From Flavipsychrobacter sp. (GTDB lineage Bacteria; Bacteroidota; Bacteroidia; Chitinophagales; Chitinophagaceae), in the NCBI GenBank assembly GCA_021155965.1, contig JAJNBJ010000024.1:1-64000 (forward strand): a stretch of 64,000 bases of DNA, written 5' to 3'. The position numbers and the translations under genes were made by a program. Positions 54,279-61,849 of this stretch are shown here, piece after piece (within the stretch, counting starts at the first letter, position 1; each line of letters begins with the position of its first letter). The notes under the pieces are model-generated. The model was not told where the DNA came from. It ran no database searches and worked only from the letters and a program-made list of their open reading frames with translations.

Positions 54279-55028
54279 ATGCAAACAATACCAGAAAACC
54301 CGGCGGCTAAAGTAGTACCGGATAAGGCATCAAATTTAAGCAAGAAAGCCCAAGTTGCAGAGATGTTCAACAATATAGCCGGGCGGTATGATTTCCTGAA
54401 CCATTTTTTATCGCTGGGTATAGACAAGGGCTGGCGCAAAAAAGCAATAGCAGAAGTAGTTAAAAACAAGCCTAATACCGTGCTGGATGTGGCAACCGGA
54501 ACCGGTGACATGGCGATTGCCACCGTCACAGCCCATCCCTGCAAAATAACAGGTGTGGATATTGCCGAGCAAATGATGGAAATAGGCAGGAAGAAGGTAG
54601 CTGAAAGGAACTTACAACAGTCAATAACCTTTCAATTAGCTGATAGCGAGCAACTACCCTTTCCTGATAATAGCTTTGATGCAGTAATGTGCGCCTATGG
54701 CGTGCGCAATTTTGAACACCTGGAACTGGGACTCGCAGAAATGCTCCGTGTACTGCGCCCCGGGGGTAAAGTAGTGATACTCGAATTCTCACAACCGTCT
54801 GCATTTGCGGTTAAGCAGTTGTACATGTTCTATTGCCGGAACATCATGCCTACTATTGGAAGATGGGTATCTAAAAGCGATCGCGCGTACACGTATTTGA
54901 ATAAATCTGCCGAGGCATTTCCTTACGGTAAACAATTCTTAGGAATATTGGCTAAATGTGGCTTTAAGGAGACCAATGCAAGGCCGTTAACTTTTGGGGC
55001 TACTACGATATATACAGCTATGAAATAA
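54279..55028 (+). CDS. menG: Demethylmenaquinone methyltransferase MenG/UbiE
   Basis: This encodes 249 aa from MQTIPENPAAKVV; the open frame begins 13 codons earlier but that would put the promoter inside the coding region. It is a class I SAM methyltransferase with AQVAEMFNNIAGRYDFLNHFLSLGIDKGWR (family signature), the SAM loop VLDVATGTGDMA (about 70-81), and PDNSFDAVMCAYGVRNFE. It performs the last step of menaquinone synthesis, C-methylation of the naphthoquinone ring, as expected in a Bacteroidota member. It is divergent from engB. Confidence 0.95.
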   Translation: MQTIPENPAAKVVPDKASNLSKKAQVAEMFNNIAGRYDFLNHFLSLGIDKGWRKKAIAEVVKNKPNTVLDVATGTGDMAIATVTAHPCKITGVDIAEQMMEIGRKKVAERNLQQSITFQLADSEQLPFPDNSFDAVMCAYGVRNFEHLELGLAEMLRVLRPGGKVVILEFSQPSAFAVKQLYMFYCRNIMPTIGRWVSKSDRAYTYLNKSAEAFPYGKQFLGILAKCGFKETNARPLTFGATTIYTAMK

Positions 55029-55031
55029 CTA

Positions 55032-55601
55032 TTATTTCTTTTCTCTCATAGCCTTTAATGCTTCCGCCCATTTGTAAAGTTCGTCCAACATGCTGTTGGC
55101 GGATTTGTCAATGTGTTCGTCCGTGACGAATTTGCTGTTCTCATCCACGTGTTTAGCGATGAACGGAATATTCACATTGTCGGTAAGCGCGACCATTTTC
55201 AAAGCATTTACAACCTGCTTCAGCATCTGAACGGAGCGTGTACCTGCAGCTATGCCACCATAGCTTACGAAACCCACAGGTTTATAGTTCCACTCCTGGT
55301 ATATAAAATCAAGCGCATTCTTCAATGGTGCAGGATAACCATAATTATATTCCGGCGTTACGATTACAACGGCATCAGCAGGTTCTATTGTAGCACTCCA
55401 TTCTTTTGTATGCTGGTGCTCATACTTTTTAAGCCTCGGGTGTTGCGGCTCATCCAGGAATGGCAGGTTTATTTTAGCAAGGTCAAGTAGCTCTGTCCTG
55501 AATTTTGCGTGCTTTATAGCCATATCATAAAACCAGTTAGCTACGGGTTCACCCTTTCTGCCGGGACGGGTACTGCCAAGAATTATTTTCAGGTTAAGCA
55601 T
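55032..55601 (-). CDS. NADPH-dependent FMN reductase family protein
   Basis: This encodes 189 aa of the flavodoxin-like fold. The FMN phosphate loop is GSTRPGRKGEPVANWF (9-24), with TPEYNYGYPAPLKNALDFIY (the loop that holds the isoalloxazine ring) and SYGGIAAGTRSVQML. This group reduces FMN, quinones or azo dyes with NAD(P)H as a dimer in the cytoplasm. Substrate not determined. Its stop begins 3 bases past the end of menG (convergent, no terminator visible between them). Confidence 0.9.
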   Translation of the reverse strand: MLNLKIILGSTRPGRKGEPVANWFYDMAIKHAKFRTELLDLAKINLPFLDEPQHPRLKKYEHQHTKEWSATIEPADAVVIVTPEYNYGYPAPLKNALDFIYQEWNYKPVGFVSYGGIAAGTRSVQMLKQVVNALKMVALTDNVNIPFIAKHVDENSKFVTDEHIDKSANSMLDELYKWAEALKAMREKK

Positions 55602-55655
55602 ATCTAAAGCTAAATTATGACTTGAAAATCAATGGACAAAAATCAGACCATAAAA

Positions 55656-55676
55656 AAGCCCGGCATTGCCAGGCTT
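55656..55676 (-). terminator. Terminator of the Bax-inhibitor-1-like gene
   Basis: On the minus strand AAGCCTGGCA-A-TGCCGGGCTT is followed by TTTTTATGG: an imperfect (9 of 10) stem, 22 bases after the stop at 55699. Confidence 0.7.
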
Positions 55677-55698
55677 AAATAAATCAAACAACATATTC

Positions 55699-56454
55699 TT
55701 AGTCTTTTCTGCCGCCGAATAACCTCAGGAGCATGAGGAAAAGGTTAAGAAAATCGAGGTAGAGGCTTAATGCACCAAGTATGGCCAGCTTCTTGGAATC
55801 TTCGGTTGAAGTACCGTCGAATTCAAGGCCTGCACCTATACGTTTCAGTTTCTGTGTATCATAAGCTGTGAGGCCAGTGAATACCGCCACACCAACGATA
55901 CTAATGATGTAGCCAAGGCCTGAGCTACCTATAAAGAAGTTAATGAACATGGCTACAAGCATACCTATAAGGCCCATGCCCAGCAACCTGCCAAAGGACG
56001 TAAGGTCTTTATCGGTTGTATAGCCCATTATTGCCATGATACCGAACATAACCGCCGATGCAGCAAAACAACCAACTACAGAACTTGCAGTATACACCAG
56101 CAATATAAAGCTAAGGCTCATGCCTGTTATTGCTGCGTAGAAAATGAACAATAAAGTGAGTGAGGTTGCAGAAAGCTTGCTATACCCGAAATTCATCAAC
56201 AATACGAGGCCAAGAGGTGCAAATGTCACGATCCACCCAAGCATGCTTGGGCGCATTACGCCATCAGATATTGTATAAAGCTCAGAAAGTAATGACTGGT
56301 TAGTTGCATACAGGTATGCCATAAAAGTAGATACCCCCAGCGCCACAAACATCCACATAAAGACGTTTGCCATAAATTTTTTAGCTACAGTACCGGAAGA
56401 GGCCTGGCTATCGATCACTGTGTAATCGGAAAAATTCTGATTGTAATTATCCAT
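55699..56454 (-). CDS. Bax inhibitor-1/YccA family membrane protein
   Basis: This encodes 251 aa. About seven transmembrane helices are visible, starting with FMANVFMWMFVALGVSTFMAYLY. The signature GFGRLLGMGLIGMLVAMFIN and the C-terminal AILGALSLYLDFLNLFLMLLRLFG are typical of the BI-1 family. Bacterial members are thought to be pH-gated Ca2+ leak channels or partners of FtsH (YccA); which applies here is unknown. The gene stands alone. Confidence 0.9.
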   Translation of the reverse strand: MDNYNQNFSDYTVIDSQASSGTVAKKFMANVFMWMFVALGVSTFMAYLYATNQSLLSELYTISDGVMRPSMLGWIVTFAPLGLVLLMNFGYSKLSATSLTLLFIFYAAITGMSLSFILLVYTASSVVGCFAASAVMFGIMAIMGYTTDKDLTSFGRLLGMGLIGMLVAMFINFFIGSSGLGYIISIVGVAVFTGLTAYDTQKLKRIGAGLEFDGTSTEDSKKLAILGALSLYLDFLNLFLMLLRLFGGRKD

Positions 56455-56543
56455 GTTTTTGATAAAATGTTTCGTAAAACTAATGATTTAATTGCAAATA
56501 TTTTGTGAAACACATAATTTTCCTGCTACTACTTATGTGCTAT

Positions 56544-57470
56544 TTAGTAGGTAACATCAATTGTAAACCTGACCCGTTCACGTTTTTTGGTGAGTATGTG
56601 CCAGTTGCCATCGTACTCAATCCTGGTAGGATATAGCTTACCGTTAATATTCCTTGTCCGGACTTTCATGCGCACGTCAAAATCGTACACCAGCGTACTA
56701 TACGATAGTGAATAATCACGGGCAATAATGCTGTAGTCGCTCTGCCTGAACCAGGTTGTAAGCTCATTATACAGCGCTTTGCGTTCATAGCCCTTTTTAG
56801 GCGTGATGCGAAACACAAAGCAATCCTGCCCATCATAATTTTTTGAAGTGATTTTAAAATCATACTTTTTCGCCTCATCCTGGTCAAAAATAGACTCCCT
56901 GTCGCCCATAAAAGGCACACCTTTTACAGGCGCGCCGGGGTTAAAAATAAGCTGCTTCAATTCAAACTTACTTTTTTCCATCTGCCCCTTGCCGCGTGTG
57001 TTAATAGATACAGCTACAATATCGGTTTCATTACATACTGGTTTTTTAGCAAAGAACAAATACGCATATAATTCGGCAGTATAGTAGCGGTATTCACCAT
57101 TCCGCATATAAAAATCTCCCGTGGCCTGTTCTTCTATCACTTTGGTAGAACGGCATTTGCTCTCATATATCTGGCGGGTCTTGCTGTGTAATGTAGCTGT
57201 AGCCCGGTTGTTTTTATCAAGCACCTGTATATCATTAACAGCATCGTAAGGCACAAAACGCATATTCTTGAATGCCTTATAAAAGGTAGTATCGGCTTTT
57301 ATGCGGCGGATGAATGCATTTACATCAAAGCCGCTGCTCACCACAAAAGAATCGAGCTGGATGGGCAGTTTAAAAACACTTGCCGTATCATATTGCTGAG
57401 CTTTTGCAACAGGCATTAAACCTGCAACTCCTAAAAAGAAAAAAAGCGTTCTATAACACCAGGCGTGCAT
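56544..57470 (-). CDS. Secreted hypothetical protein, LolA-like region suspected
   Basis: This encodes 308 aa with signal peptide TLFFFLGVAGLMPVAKAQ. The rest is mainly beta by pattern (QDCFVFRITPKKGYERKALYNELTTWFRQSDYSIIARDY, LYPTRIEYDGNWHILTKKRERVRFTID). The alternation of strands with an xxxIxxxxxxGxxxPTRIxxD stretch recalls outer-membrane lipoprotein-sorting (LolA/LolB-fold) proteins, but I cannot confirm it. The gene begins 2 bases after the stop of ispD on the same strand, so the two form an operon. No function is assigned. Confidence 0.65.
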   Translation of the reverse strand: MHAWCYRTLFFFLGVAGLMPVAKAQQYDTASVFKLPIQLDSFVVSSGFDVNAFIRRIKADTTFYKAFKNMRFVPYDAVNDIQVLDKNNRATATLHSKTRQIYESKCRSTKVIEEQATGDFYMRNGEYRYYTAELYAYLFFAKKPVCNETDIVAVSINTRGKGQMEKSKFELKQLIFNPGAPVKGVPFMGDRESIFDQDEAKKYDFKITSKNYDGQDCFVFRITPKKGYERKALYNELTTWFRQSDYSIIARDYSLSYSTLVYDFDVRMKVRTRNINGKLYPTRIEYDGNWHILTKKRERVRFTIDVTY

Positions 57471-57472
57471 AG

Positions 57473-58165
57473 CTAAGCATGTTCATGAACACGAGCATTA
57501 AGCAGTGCCTCTGCAACAACCAGGTCGTTGGGGGTGGTCACTTTTATATTGTCTGGCCTGCCATCAACCAAATGAACCGCAGTACCAAACGCCTCAAGCA
57601 CCGTAGCCTCATCTGTGAAAGAAGGTGTATACTCTTGTTTAAACGCAGGCAAAATAACTTCCGTACGGAATGTTTGAGGTGTTTGCACGATACGCAGGTT
57701 ATCCCTGTTCAATGGCTTTGATGTGCTTTCGTCTACCGCGCGTACGCTCTCTGCCAATGGTATGACCGGTATGGCACTACCCTTCTCAATGGCCTGCTCA
57801 TAACAACGTAAGATGAGTTCTTCCGAGATCAACGGCCTTGCCCCATCATGCACAAATACTATTCCCTCGCCTTTTATTTCCTTAAGCCCGTTCCGCACAC
57901 TATGGTAGCGGGTTTCGCCGCCTGCAACAGTGGTTACGTCTATATTGCCTATGTATGACCGCAGCACAGTTTGCGCGCTGCCTACCTGGCTTTCCGGAAG
58001 CACCAGTATTAATTCTATATCTTTCACCGCGTGTGCAAATGCTTCAATGGCATGGCACAGCATTGGTTTGCCGAGTAAGGGTAAAAATTGTTTAGGTATA
58101 TCAGAATTCATTCTTATTCCACGGCCACCTGCCACAATTACCGCATATTTCTTAATTTCACTCAT
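57473..58165 (-). CDS. ispD: 2-C-methyl-D-erythritol 4-phosphate cytidylyltransferase
   Basis: This encodes 230 aa of the nucleotidyltransferase fold. The N-terminal CTP loop is VIVAGGRGIRMNSDIPKQFLPLLGKPML. VHDGARPLISEE, VQTPQTF and FTDEATVLEAFG are the family's other motifs. It transfers CMP to methylerythritol 4-phosphate in the MEP isoprenoid pathway. The length is normal. It is the first gene of an operon with the hypothetical protein at 56544, and divergent from the DUF6150 gene 53 bases away. Confidence 0.95.
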   Translation of the reverse strand: MSEIKKYAVIVAGGRGIRMNSDIPKQFLPLLGKPMLCHAIEAFAHAVKDIELILVLPESQVGSAQTVLRSYIGNIDVTTVAGGETRYHSVRNGLKEIKGEGIVFVHDGARPLISEELILRCYEQAIEKGSAIPVIPLAESVRAVDESTSKPLNRDNLRIVQTPQTFRTEVILPAFKQEYTPSFTDEATVLEAFGTAVHLVDGRPDNIKVTTPNDLVVAEALLNARVHEHA

Positions 58166-58218
58166 AATAATTGTTTTTATAACATCACCTGTTACGGCTG
58201 CAAAACAACACTATTCTT

Positions 58219-58569
58219 ATGGCACTGCAAAGAAAGTTGAGGGTATTAACGTTTCTGATAACGTTTTCGCTTATCGCATCCACCACAGGCGCACAGGTTG
58301 TTTATTCAACCAATTATGCCAGCGAGGGGGTGAAGGTCTTTGTATCTAAATACAAAAGTGATGCTGACCTGGTGGTCTACAAGTCGAAATATAAGAGTGA
58401 TGCAGACGGCAATGAGGGCGTTTGGTTCTTTACAAATTATAAAAGCGATGCAAAGAAGATCATCTATTTTACCAGCTACAAGAGTGATGCAGACATCATT
58501 ATCTTCTTCTCAGAATATAAAAGCGATGCCGGTTGGCGCAATAAAAACAAACAGCACGTCATGTACTAA
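58219..58569 (+). CDS. DUF6150-like secreted repeat protein
   Basis: This encodes 116 aa. A signal peptide (LRVLTFLITFSLIASTTGAQ) precedes five copies of a short repeat with core YKSDAD, each preceded by a hydrophobic strand (VFVS, VVYKS, VWFFTN, IIYFTS, IIFFSE): V-Y/F-x-S/T-x-YKSDAD. This layout is that of DUF6150. A stacked solenoid or small beta structure is plausible (inference). It stands apart from its neighbours, with ispD divergent at one side and the convergent MGMT-like gene at the other; their stops are 19 bases apart. Confidence 0.7.
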   Translation: MALQRKLRVLTFLITFSLIASTTGAQVVYSTNYASEGVKVFVSKYKSDADLVVYKSKYKSDADGNEGVWFFTNYKSDAKKIIYFTSYKSDADIIIFFSEYKSDAGWRNKNKQHVMY

Positions 58570-58588
58570 AGGGATGCTGGATGTCGTA

Positions 58589-59008
58589 TTAAAAAGAAAG
58601 TCCTTCTTTTTGCCTTTGTTCTTTTATAAAGTCTGTACCGAATGATAATTTCTTAGCCACCGGTGCTTTGCTGTCTATCATACGCCAGAACGGAGTGATA
58701 TTTTTTAGTGGCTTACCTGCAGCTACCTCTTCATATGCAGCTTCTGATGCTATACGCAGGAAAATACCGGATGTTATGGGGCAACAATATTCAGCGTTAT
58801 GCTCAGCAGCAAGGTCTTTGCGCATCTGCTGCAGGCTGGTATGGGTACCTTTAGGAATATTGCGGATATAGGCATCAACGATTTTGGGTGTTGCAATATA
58901 CATAGATGCCCCTGCAGGAATATCTGCAAACTTTTTATCAACCACCTCCACTTTTTCAGGGTGGTTGTTGTTCAGTTTTTCATGCCAGGTTTTACGCTTA
59001 TATGCCAT
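58589..59008 (-). CDS. MGMT-like (alkyltransferase-fold) protein
   Basis: This encodes 139 aa. The text KTWHEKLN, IRNIPKGTHTSLQQMRKDLAAEHNAE, CCPITSGIFLRIASEAAYEE and ITPFWRMID matches proteins annotated as MGMT family. The middle part resembles the C-terminal DNA-binding half of O6-alkylguanine alkyltransferases. The usual acceptor motif PCHR is not present; CPIT occurs in that area. It may therefore be an alkyltransferase-like protein without transferase activity (inference). No signal peptide, so cytoplasmic. Confidence 0.7.
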   Translation of the reverse strand: MAYKRKTWHEKLNNNHPEKVEVVDKKFADIPAGASMYIATPKIVDAYIRNIPKGTHTSLQQMRKDLAAEHNAEYCCPITSGIFLRIASEAAYEEVAAGKPLKNITPFWRMIDSKAPVAKKLSFGTDFIKEQRQKEGLSF

Positions 59009-59078
59009 GATCGGATCATTCTAATGACAAATGTAAGGGAGCCACAGCAAAAGAAAAACAGTTAAATTGCATCCTGAA

Positions 59079-59906
59079 ATGTCGCTGTATATCGCATCGC
59101 TGAATTCGGGGAGTAATGGAAATTGCTATTATGTGGGTAATGACAGCGAAGCTGTGCTGATCGATGCCGGCATATCTTGCCGGGAAATAGAGCGGAGGTT
59201 GCGGCGGCTAAATCTTTCCATCAATAAAATAAAAGCTGTTTTCATATCGCATGAGCATATAGACCATGTGCGTGGCATGCAAGTGATAGCAACCAAGCAC
59301 CAGGTACCTATTTACATTACGGCCGCTACCCTGCAAAACAGCAGGATGAGGATAGACAGCCACCTGGTACGAACCTTCAAACCACATGAACCGGTACAGG
59401 TGGGCGGACTAGCGATAAATGCTTTTCCTAAAGAGCATGATGCGATAGACCCTTATAGCTTTGTAATAGAAGGTAACGGTGTGCATGTGGGTGTATTCAC
59501 AGATATAGGTATCACATGCGAACACCTGATAAGCAACTTCAAAAAATGCCATGCAGCTTTCCTGGAGGCTAATTATGACGAGGTGATGTTGGAAGAGGGC
59601 AACTACCCCATTCACCTGAAAAGGCGGATACGCGGTGGCAAAGGGCACCTATCTAACAAACAGGCACTGGAACTGTTCATGGGGCACAGACCAAGCCATA
59701 TGAGCCACCTGGTACTATCCCACCTTTCAAAGAATAACAATCGGCCAGAGATAGTGAGTGAACTGTTTAGCCCTTATAATAATGAACTGAATATTGTGGT
59801 TGCATCACGTTATAACGAAAGCGAAGTATTCAAGGTATTTTCAGACCCTGCAAATATGCTTAAGAGGAATGCAAAACAAGAAGTGGTACAAGTTTCTTTG
59901 TTTTAA
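59079..59906 (+). CDS. MBL-fold metallo-hydrolase (YycJ-like)
   Basis: I start at the ATG at 59079; a TTG four codons upstream is the alternative. The 275 aa contain the metallo-beta-lactamase signature: SLNSGSNGNCYYVGN at the N-terminus, ISHEHIDHVRGM (HxHxDH, about 57-68), the GVFTDIGITCEHL strand and a late HLVLSHLSKNNN with a metal His. It belongs to the YycJ/WalJ-like group of two-metal phosphodiesterase-type nucleases; the real substrate is unknown. The region downstream begins the tRNA-Pro cassette, and the tRNA-type promoter at 59919 is 12 bases past the stop. Confidence 0.88.
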   Translation: MSLYIASLNSGSNGNCYYVGNDSEAVLIDAGISCREIERRLRRLNLSINKIKAVFISHEHIDHVRGMQVIATKHQVPIYITAATLQNSRMRIDSHLVRTFKPHEPVQVGGLAINAFPKEHDAIDPYSFVIEGNGVHVGVFTDIGITCEHLISNFKKCHAAFLEANYDEVMLEEGNYPIHLKRRIRGGKGHLSNKQALELFMGHRPSHMSHLVLSHLSKNNNRPEIVSELFSPYNNELNIVVASRYNESEVFKVFSDPANMLKRNAKQEVVQVSLF

Positions 59907-59926
59907 TCTCACTTTTCTTAAATTTG
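59897..59926 (+). promoter_or_regulatory. Promoter of the degenerate tRNA-Pro copy
   Basis: TTTG (59897-59900), 18 bases, then TAAATTTG (59919-59926): an exact -33/-7 arrangement. It lies 28 bases before the tRNA-like sequence. The promoter region is itself repeated in front of the intact tRNA-Pro at 60285. Confidence 0.65.
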
Positions 59927-59953
59927 TCATCCAACTTTTATAACCGGAGAATA

Positions 59954-60024
59954 CGGGATGTAGCGCAGCCCGGTAGCGTATCCCGACGCGTCGGGAGGGT
60001 CGCTGGTTCGGATCCAATCATGCT
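59954..60024 (+). pseudogene. Degenerate tRNA-Pro copy
   Basis: The first 23 bases (CGGGATGTAGCGCAGCCCGG, TAG) are identical to the intact tRNA-Pro at 60321. The anticodon arm is replaced by a perfect 16-bp palindrome TCCCGACGCGTCGGGA (59981-59996), so no Pro anticodon remains. The T arm reads CTGGTTCGGATCCAATC with two changes, and the acceptor 3' strand CATGCTA does not pair with CGGGATG. The GIY-YIG gene starts at 60025, the base directly after it. Confidence 0.8.
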
Positions 60025-60282
60025 ATGTTTCACGTTTACATCATAGAATCCGAATCGTCTGGGAAATGGTACTACGGATATACGCAACGAATTCATGAAC
60101 GTATAAGCGACCACAATACAAATCACAGTCATCATACTGGCGGCAAAGGCCCTTGGAAATTAATATTCCAAAGATCATTCGAAGATCAATCTGAAGCATT
60201 GCAGTTTGAAAAGAAACTTAAATCATTAAGGAACAAAGCATATTTACAAAGGGAATACGCTGAGTATTTTTTAAAAATATAG
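60025..60282 (+). CDS. Small GIY-YIG nuclease-family protein
   Basis: This encodes 85 aa. The GIY-YIG core is present as VYIIESESSGKWYYGYT (4-20), with Arg residues in QRIHERISDHN and a Glu in ALQFEKKLKSLRN as the other catalytic candidates. The length equals the stand-alone UPF0213-type members. GIY-YIG domains cut DNA in homing endonucleases and repair nucleases; the function of small members is not settled. It starts at the 3' end of a degenerate tRNA-Pro copy and ends 38 bases before an intact one. It could be read from the tRNA promoter at 59897. No other nuclease or integrase gene is near. Confidence 0.85.
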   Translation: MFHVYIIESESSGKWYYGYTQRIHERISDHNTNHSHHTGGKGPWKLIFQRSFEDQSEALQFEKKLKSLRNKAYLQREYAEYFLKI

Positions 60283-60284
60283 TT

Positions 60285-60292
60285 TACATTTG
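60285..60292 (+). promoter_or_regulatory. -7 element of the intact tRNA-Pro gene
   Basis: TACATTTG, an exact TAnnTTTG, ends 28 bases before the tRNA. The following TTATCCA-TTTTAT-ACCGGA-AATACGGG corresponds base for base to the leader of the degenerate copy, with small changes. Confidence 0.6.
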
Positions 60293-60320
60293 TTATCCAT
60301 TTTTATTTATACCGGAAATA

Positions 60321-60394
60321 CGGGATGTAGCGCAGCCCGGTAGCGCACTACGTTCGGGACGTAGGGGTCGCTGGTTCGAATCCAGTCATCCCGA
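60321..60394 (+). tRNA. tRNA-Pro (CGG anticodon)
   Basis: It folds completely in 74 nt: acceptor CGGGATG/CATCCCG with discriminator A, D arm GCGCAGCCCGGTAGCGC, anticodon arm CTACG-TTCGGGA-CGTAG (CGG), variable loop GGGTC and a T arm with TTCGAAT. CCA is not encoded. A terminator hairpin starts two bases later. Confidence 0.95.
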
Positions 60395-60396
60395 CT

Positions 60397-60421
60397 AAGC
60401 AGGTCAGAAAGGCCTGCTTTT
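60397..60421 (+). terminator. Terminator of tRNA-Pro
   Basis: AAGCAGG (60397-60403) pairs with CCTGCTT (60413-60419), with TTTTC following. Confidence 0.7.
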
Positions 60422-60434
60422 CGTTCTATATAAT

Positions 60435-60461
60435 AAAAACTCCCGCAAACCGGGAGTTTTT
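60435..60461. terminator. Terminator of the 314-aa T9SS gene
   Basis: An 11-bp perfect stem (AAAAACTCCCG and its complement) with a 5-nt loop, flanked by A/T runs. It lies 20 bases after the minus-strand stop at 60482. Confidence 0.8.
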
Positions 60462-60481
60462 ATTGAAGTGTATTTGTATTT

Positions 60482-61426
60482 CTATTTCTGGACAACTACT
60501 CTACAGGTATAATTGATCTGTTCAGACCTGATGGCAACGAAATATATACCATTATTCAGCCCGTCTAAATTCAGTTGTGTTTCGCCGGATGGTGTATCCA
60601 GGTCTAATACAGACCGGCTAACTACCCGGCCGGTTACATCAATGATCTGCAAATCTGCTGATCCGGTTTGCTGGTTTGTCCACTGAATTTTCAGCGCGTC
60701 TGATGCGGGATTAGGATACATATTAATTGCTCCATTAGCAATAGCAACTGAGGCAACGCCGATTGATGAAGGATCATAGAATATGCTGTCCGCATCAATA
60801 TAGGCATATCCAAAATGCCCGCCAGTGGCACAGCCGGCAACCATGAATTTAACGATAACAGTATGGCCCCCATACCCTGCAAGGTTAATGCGGGCTGCGG
60901 TCCATGGTTTGTAAAGCACGTTAGAACCCGTTGATGCCAAAGAGAACAGTGGCATAGATGGCAGGAGGCCAAAATAATCTATCACTGTACCCGTAGCGGA
61001 GTCAACCGCTGTAACTACCATTATAGGCATGTCGCCGGATGGGTGTGAGGGGTCCTGTAGCACAGCTGCATACCGATAATCAAAGTGATAGATGCCACCT
61101 GCCGGAACATGTATGTTGTAACTTGCTGCATCAGCATTATTATCTGCAGTGTCATGTGCCAATTTAAGGGAGTAGAGCCCGCTGCCAACAACCGGAAAAC
61201 CACCATAGGCATCTGTGCCTGAGCCCGATATTAGGGTATGCAATCCAGTTACCGGCGCGGATGGCGTAAGTGAGAACACATGGCTTGAAATAACAGTACC
61301 ACGATAATAGGCCCAGTTGGCAGTAGTGCCCAATTCAAAATCCATATTTGGCGGAACAAAACTCTGAGCATAGGACTGGCTGCTTAACAATAAAATGGCA
61401 GATAACAATACATTTTTTAGGCACAT
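60482..61426 (-). CDS. Secreted jelly-roll-like protein, T9SS type A
   Basis: This encodes 314 aa with signal peptide VLLSAILLLSSQSYAQ. Residues 22-225 are a domain with PPNMDFELGTTANW, GSGTDAYGGFPVVGSGLYSLKL, YRYAAVLQDPSHPSGDMP, YKPWTAARINLAGYGGHTV and GCATGGHFGYAYIDAD. The same domain is the N-terminal region of the 1051-aa CHU_C protein. It resembles carbohydrate-binding jelly rolls in plan but a ligand is not known. A type A sorting domain ends the protein (YPNPASDALKI, LQIIDVTGRVV, NNGIYFVAI). It is a lone gene upstream of a repeat-rich region. Confidence 0.88.
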   Translation of the reverse strand: MCLKNVLLSAILLLSSQSYAQSFVPPNMDFELGTTANWAYYRGTVISSHVFSLTPSAPVTGLHTLISGSGTDAYGGFPVVGSGLYSLKLAHDTADNNADAASYNIHVPAGGIYHFDYRYAAVLQDPSHPSGDMPIMVVTAVDSATGTVIDYFGLLPSMPLFSLASTGSNVLYKPWTAARINLAGYGGHTVIVKFMVAGCATGGHFGYAYIDADSIFYDPSSIGVASVAIANGAINMYPNPASDALKIQWTNQQTGSADLQIIDVTGRVVSRSVLDLDTPSGETQLNLDGLNNGIYFVAIRSEQINYTCRVVVQK

Positions 61427-61555
61427 AAGAACAGGTTGAGTGAAACAATAGAATAAATATACGCAATTAAAAAATCACTCTTTTAAACAAAATATTTCTA
61501 AACAGGTTATCTTTAAAGTTCTATGAAAAACAGTAATTGTAAATTTTTTACTGAT

Positions 61556-61761
61556 GTTCCGTCCTAGGCCAGTCTCATAGCCTCGCCGTCATCAAGGCAA
61601 TGCAGATAATGGCTAGCCTTTCTGCAAATCATTTCTTCAACAAAAAAAATGGTTCAGATAATGCATCTCAAAAACAAATCTTCAAAACCCAAACCCGCCA
61701 CCACAGCCACTTTCAAAAACCCAAAAAACCGTCACGGTACAGTTTCAGTACCGTCAAGGAA
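61556..61761. repeat. Repeat block: modules beta (decayed), gamma, delta
   Basis: A decayed beta copy (61556-61620, right arm lost) is followed by gamma (61621-61730: GCAAATCATTTCTTCAAC, then ATGGTTCAGATAATGCATC, then GCCACCACAGCCACTTTC) and delta (61731-61760: TCACGGTACAGTTTCAGTA then CCGTC). Gamma recurs almost unchanged at 63889-63997 and delta unchanged at 47974. The region 61427-61555 before it holds the AT-rich upstream of the 314-aa gene and nothing else. Confidence 0.8.
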
Positions 61762-61849
61762 AATAGATTTGGAAGCCCCTGGCCTCATTTCGTACCTTTA
61801 CTCAGATCCCGAAAATTTCGGAAGCTCTTTGACAGATTGGACAGTAATA

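Noticed and set aside
59954-60024. A second functional tRNA-Pro
   Set aside because: The anticodon arm is a palindrome without CGG/TGG/GGG anticodon geometry and the acceptor stem does not pair.
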